A stretch of 64,000 nt of DNA, taken from positions 124,001 to 188,000 of the forward strand of contig CAYJOL010000004.1 in assembly GCA_964371785.1 (NCBI GenBank), written 5' to 3'. The position numbers and the translations under genes are program-made. Source of the DNA: CAVQCT01 sp964371785 (lineage in GTDB: Bacteria; Zixibacteria; MSB-5A5; GN15; FEB-12). Shown piece by piece: positions 60,481-64,000 of the stretch. Below the pieces are notes generated by a model. It was given only the letters and a program-made list of their open reading frames with translations. It ran no database searches and had not been told where the DNA came from. Every line of letters begins with the position of its first letter. Within the stretch, counting starts at the first letter, position 1.

Positions 60481-63400
60481 GTGCGGCATCTATTCTCGCT
60501 TTCGATTCTGATCCTCCTGGTTGCTTATTGCAGCCTCATGGGGGCGACTATCCAGGTACCAACCGACCAGCCTACAATTCAAGCCGGTATTTTGGCTGCA
60601 AGCGACGGAGATACCGTGCTGGTTTCGCCCGGGACGTATAGGGAGAATATTGACTACTCCGGGCACAGCGTATTTGTCAAATCTCTGTCCGGTGCTTCCG
60701 TAACCATAATCGAACCGGCCAGTAAGGACCTTATGACTATCAAGGCAGTCAATGGTGAAGATGCACCTGCGGGGCTCAGTGGATTTACCGTTCGAAACGG
60801 AGGAAGAAACTCGACCGTCTATCAGGACTGTAACCACTTCGTGATCACAGGAAACGTTTTTAGAGACAATATTCCTGACGTCATCAATCCGCTGACGGTT
60901 ATCCGGGCTGCCGGACCATGCGACATCACCTACAATACCTTCTACGGCAACAAGGGGATAAACGCGGTGTTCTCTTCCGACAGCTGCCGTATTGTAAACA
61001 ACACCTTTGACCACAATGCGAGAGGCATCTACTCGATCAGTCCCCTTACAGTCGCGGTCAACAACATCGTTACAAACTGTAAAGACTACGCTATCAACGG
61101 TTCATTTGCAGAGCTTGACTATAACGATGTCTGGCCTGCCGGCACTGCCACAGTAACAGGTCCGCACGGTTTCTCCTCTGATCCACGCTATCTCGACCTA
61201 TCCGCCAATGATTACAGACTAAGCGTCTATTCACCATGTATAGAAGGGGGAAGTCCAGATCCGCAATACGCGGATATGATCGGAAGGCTTCCTGACATTG
61301 GAGCGGCAAAATACTCAGACACCTACTCCCCGCCCTTTGCGGTACGCTTCAACGCCGGGAATCTGGATTTGACGCACACAGTCACAACAATGCCAACTTT
61401 CAACTGGCACTTTTATGATCCGGGATACGTACAAACTACCTACGAAATCGAACTCGGGACCGACAACGACTGGTCAGTTGCTGAATCGTGGACCTCGGGC
61501 CAGATTTACTCGTCCGACACAAGTGCGGACTACATCGGCACTGACTTAACGGAAGGAACTACATATTATCTGAGGATTCGCCTTCAGGATTCTGCCGGCT
61601 TGGGTCCGTGGATCAACCATGCCTTTCACATCAACGCGCCACCACCTGCACCGGCAGTACTCTACCCTCTTGCCGGCTCCTCAGTCAGCCCCTTATCCAC
61701 CGTCTTGGCTGTCGACAATGTGGCAGATCCCGAAGGGGATTCAGTCAGATATTTGTTCGAGATTTACGAAGACCTGCCACTCACCAATCTGGCTTACTCC
61801 GCCTATGGCATAAAGGCCGGCATCCCATATACCCGGTCACCTGTATGCTCGTTGCTGGTGGCCGGTCGTGACTATTGGTGGACCTGCCGCGCGACTGATG
61901 GATATGACACTTCCGTTGCTACCGCCCCGACACTGATCCATACTCACAGTTCTCCGGGTAAGGTCACGGTACCGGGTGATTTCAGTCTGTTACAAGCGGC
62001 AGTTTATAATAGTTCTACGGATGATACAATCGAAGTTGCTCCGGGTACATATCAGGAGCCGGTTGTATTTGACAGAAAGTTTGTCAACTTCCGCTCTTCC
62101 GGAGGCAGTGGCGTGACATTTCTTGAATCTGCCTCTAATGACACAAATATCATCACCATAATCGGCGGCCGCGGAAATCTTCCGGTTATCGACGGCTTCA
62201 CACTGTCGGCAAAAAACAGAGTACGCGGTATTCGCGCCGCTGGCGGAGGACTTGTTATCAACTGTGACATCGGCGGTGCCAGTGTCGCCGATGGCGCGGG
62301 AATTTATCTTGCCTCATCCGGGGTGACGGTGAGAAACTGTCAGATACACGATAATACAGCTTCGAAATCCGGCGGCGGCGTTTACCTGGTTGGCGGAACG
62401 GTTGAAAATTGCAGAATATTCAACAATAGCGCGACGATGGGGTCCGGAGTTAACATCTACGGATCAGCGACCATTACACGAAATCTTATTTACAGTAATC
62501 TGGGCGATACCAATTTTGCTGCAGGTGTCTGCATTACCTCTGGCTGCAGCTCCTGCAATGTTCAGCTTGTCAAAAACACGATTGCGAACAATTCACGCGG
62601 ATTGGTTGTAAGAGCCTTCGAGATTGGTTCAATATCGGGCAATATTATCGCGTTCAATGACCACTATGGCTATTGGGATAGCAGTCCATATCATGACGCT
62701 TACCCCAGATATAACGATTTTTATGGCAACGGCTCCGGCGACACTTCCCGCGACTGGCATGGGATCACCGTGGATCCCCTGTTTGTCGACACGGTCGGCC
62801 ATGATTATTCACTGCAAATAGCTTCTCCCTGCATCGATGCCGGTGGTCCGGACACTCTAGTCTATGATCCCGACGGTACTCCTCCTGATATAGGCGCAAT
62901 ACCGTATCAGTTTTCCCAGCCAGTTCCAATCCGTATAAATACGGGTATCGACCATATCCGTCACGTCATATCATCTGAGCCGACGTTCTTCTGGAGTGTG
63001 GCCGATTCGCTCCATCGCTCGCAAACAAATTTTGAGATCGAGGTGGGCTCAAGCGCTTATCCCCCAGTCTTCGATTTGTGGAAGACTGGCCCGGTCATGT
63101 CCGACAGCATGTCTGTTGTCTTTGGTGCTTTCGGAGCTTCAGCGCCGCTAAGCGACGGACAGACCTACCGGTTCAGACTCAGGGTAGGAGTCTCCGATGC
63201 CGTCGGCGATTGGCACTACGGTCTTTTCTCCACCAACTCTCCTCCGGGTATCCCCGCACCGATTTCACCTTTGAGCGGCTCGACCATCAATTTTTCTAGT
63301 GTAAGCCTAATAGTGGACACTGCGGCGAACTACGATTTTGATACTATCTCATACTTCTTTGAGATTTATGAAGACACGGCCAATGATACGCCGCTCGTAC

Positions 63401-64000
63401 AAACCTACAGTGTCCCGATGCCCGGTGTGTCGCCGGCTTATTCCTTGCCCGTCAGAAACTTGCAGGCAGATCACTTGTACTTCTGGAGAGCGCGCGCCTG
63501 GGATTCATTTGAGTACTCGGAATGGTGTCCTTTTCAGTCCTTTCAAACCCGTAGCGGTGGTATCAGACTGGCTGTCCCTCTGCAGTATCCCACAATTCAG
63601 GACGCTATCGATGCCGCGTCATCGAGCGACACAATTGTAATAAGTCCAGGAACATATGCCGGCCCTGGTAACCGTGATCTTGGTTTTCGATGGAAAGGAA
63701 ACATTACACTCTACGCGCCTGCCGGGCCGAATGCGACAATTCTGGATGCAGAAGGGACTTCCGCGGAACCTCATCGTATTGTAAGTCTTGGAAATTACAG
63801 GGAGAGTAACCTTACTTTTGAAGGATTGAGTTTTGTCCACGGACATGCGTCACAAGGCGGGGCAGTCAAGGGCTATCAAAACGGTTCGCCTCTGAATTTC
63901 ATAAATTGCACCTTTCGTGACAACCATGCTGTGCAAGGCGGAGCAATTAGCTCGTGGACGCTGAACTTGACACGTTGCCTCTTTTCCAACAATGAAGCAG
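60481..64000 (+). CDS. giant modular right-handed beta-helix surface protein (truncated by window edge)
   Basis: An open frame of 1173 codons from GTG at 60481 runs off the window; I translated sections and saw no stop. A signal peptide (HLFSLSILILLVAYCSL) is followed by repeated modules. Each begins with a VPxxxPTIQxAI...DTVLVxPGTY strand (e.g. IQVPTDQPTIQAGILAASDG at the start, VPLQYPTIQDAIDAASSSDT near 63575), continues as parallel beta-helix rungs with NN stacks, and is separated by Ig/Fn3-like segments (YEIELGTDNDWSV, YLRIRLQDSAG). Three module starts are visible (about 60547, 61963, 63574). GGGGAG lies 6 nt before the GTG. It is probably a secreted or surface polysaccharide-binding or adhesin-like protein. 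Confidence 0.9.
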   Translation, partial: MRHLFSLSILILLVAYCSLMGATIQVPTDQPTIQAGILAASDGDTVLVSPGTYRENIDYSGHSVFVKSLSGASVTIIEPASKDLMTIKAVNGEDAPAGLSGFTVRNGGRNSTVYQDCNHFVITGNVFRDNIPDVINPLTVIRAAGPCDITYNTFYGNKGINAVFSSDSCRIVNNTFDHNARGIYSISPLTVAVNNIVTNCKDYAINGSFAELDYNDVWPAGTATVTGPHGFSSDPRYLDLSANDYRLSVYSPCIEGGSPDPQYADMIGRLPDIGAAKYSDTYSPPFAVRFNAGNLDLTHTVTTMPTFNWHFYDPGYVQTTYEIELGTDNDWSVAESWTSGQIYSSDTSADYIGTDLTEGTTYYLRIRLQDSAGLGPWINHAFHINAPPPAPAVLYPLAGSSVSPLSTVLAVDNVADPEGDSVRYLFEIYEDLPLTNLAYSAYGIKAGIPYTRSPVCSLLVAGRDYWWTCRATDGYDTSVATAPTLIHTHSSPGKVTVPGDFSLLQAAVYNSSTDDTIEVAPGTYQEPVVFDRKFVNFRSSGGSGVTFLESASNDTNIITIIGGRGNLPVIDGFTLSAKNRVRGIRAAGGGLVINCDIGGASVADGAGIYLASSGVTVRNCQIHDNTASKSGGGVYLVGGTVENCRIFNNSATMGSGVNIYGSATITRNLIYSNLGDTNFAAGVCITSGCSSCNVQLVKNTIANNSRGLVVRAFEIGSISGNIIAFNDHYGYWDSSPYHDAYPRYNDFYGNGSGDTSRDWHGITVDPLFVDTVGHDYSLQIASPCIDAGGPDTLVYDPDGTPPDIGAIPYQFSQPVPIRINTGIDHIRHVISSEPTFFWSVADSLHRSQTNFEIEVGSSAYPPVFDLWKTGPVMSDSMSVVFGAFGASAPLSDGQTYRFRLRVGVSDAVGDWHYGLFSTNSPPGIPAPISPLSGSTINFSSVSLIVDTAANYDFDTISYFFEIYEDTANDTPLVQTYSVPMPGVSPAYSLPVRNLQADHLYFWRARAWDSFEYSEWCPFQSFQTRSGGIRLAVPLQYPTIQDAIDAASSSDTIVISPGTYAGPGNRDLGFRWKGNITLYAPAGPNATILDAEGTSAEPHRIVSLGNYRESNLTFEGLSFVHGHASQGGAVKGYQNGSPLNFINCTFRDNHAVQGGAISSWTLNLTRCLFSNNEA

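Overview
The window looks like chromosomal DNA of a motile, diderm bacterium of the FCB (Fibrobacteres-Chlorobi-Bacteroidetes) superphylum. A Zixibacteria-like candidate lineage would fit best. The pointers are a near-complete flagellar export/switch/hook cluster, outer-membrane beta-barrel proteins, lipoproteins, and a secreted subtilase ending in the NYPNPFNP-type sorting module typical of FCB bacteria. No rRNA or marker gene is present, so the taxonomy is inference.

Layout. (1) 1-1381: the N-terminal 460 residues of a STAND/NACHT-type P-loop NTPase running off the left edge. It lies on the 3' side of a tRNA-Ser(GCT) gene and is rich in AGA/AGG/ATA codons, so it is probably the edge of an acquired (defence-type) island. 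(2) 1714-11913: a minus-strand signalling block with a FapA-like protein, three CheY-like receivers, two GAF/PAS histidine-kinase-like proteins without a recognisable ATPase domain, a secreted protein, three PilZ (c-di-GMP) proteins and a DUF2225 zinc protein. (3) 11925-29018: the minus-strand flagellar run motE-like, fliK, flgD, TIGR02530-type gene, flgE, flbD, fliL, fliM, fliN, fliO, fliP, fliQ, fliR, flhB, flhA, flhF, flhG, fliA. A strong sigma-54 promoter lies upstream of the first gene and a weaker one upstream of fliR. FlhF/FlhG suggest polar placement; FliA, sigma-54 and PilZ proteins suggest a class hierarchy plus c-di-GMP braking.

(4) 29278-32465: housekeeping genes (mtaB, a GNAT acetyltransferase, nfo) separated by a 0.5-kb array of short intergenic repeats. 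(5) 32715-37511: a DUF433/Myb-like DNA-binding protein, two polytopic GT39-like glycosyltransferases and a nucleotide-sugar epimerase ending in a strong terminator. (6) 37527-44946: a DUF6125-like protein, an S8 protease, a SLOG/DprA-like protein, a beta-helix protein and a lipoprotein. (7) tRNA-Ser(TGA), then a GH130 enzyme and a GT4/(alpha/alpha)6 fusion, preceded by an RRM protein.

(8) 48421-52880: an unusual small-gene neighbourhood with two RRM RNA-binding proteins, a monooxygenase-like ABM protein, a GlsB/YeaQ-like fragment, a free-standing ATP-cone, an ECF-like sigma factor and a translationally coupled radical-SAM protein. (9) 53202-60235: a cupin, a Kef-type antiporter, AceK (isocitrate dehydrogenase kinase/phosphatase), an outer-membrane barrel, and a DUF4266 lipoprotein coupled to a DUF3570 barrel. 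(10) 60481-end: a giant modular beta-helix surface protein running off the right edge.

The strongest candidates for new biology are the kinase-dead signalling block beside the flagellar genes, the STAND NTPase at the tRNA, and the RRM/ATP-cone/ECF-sigma/radical-SAM neighbourhood. All reading is by eye. Family names come from recognised motifs and no database search was run.
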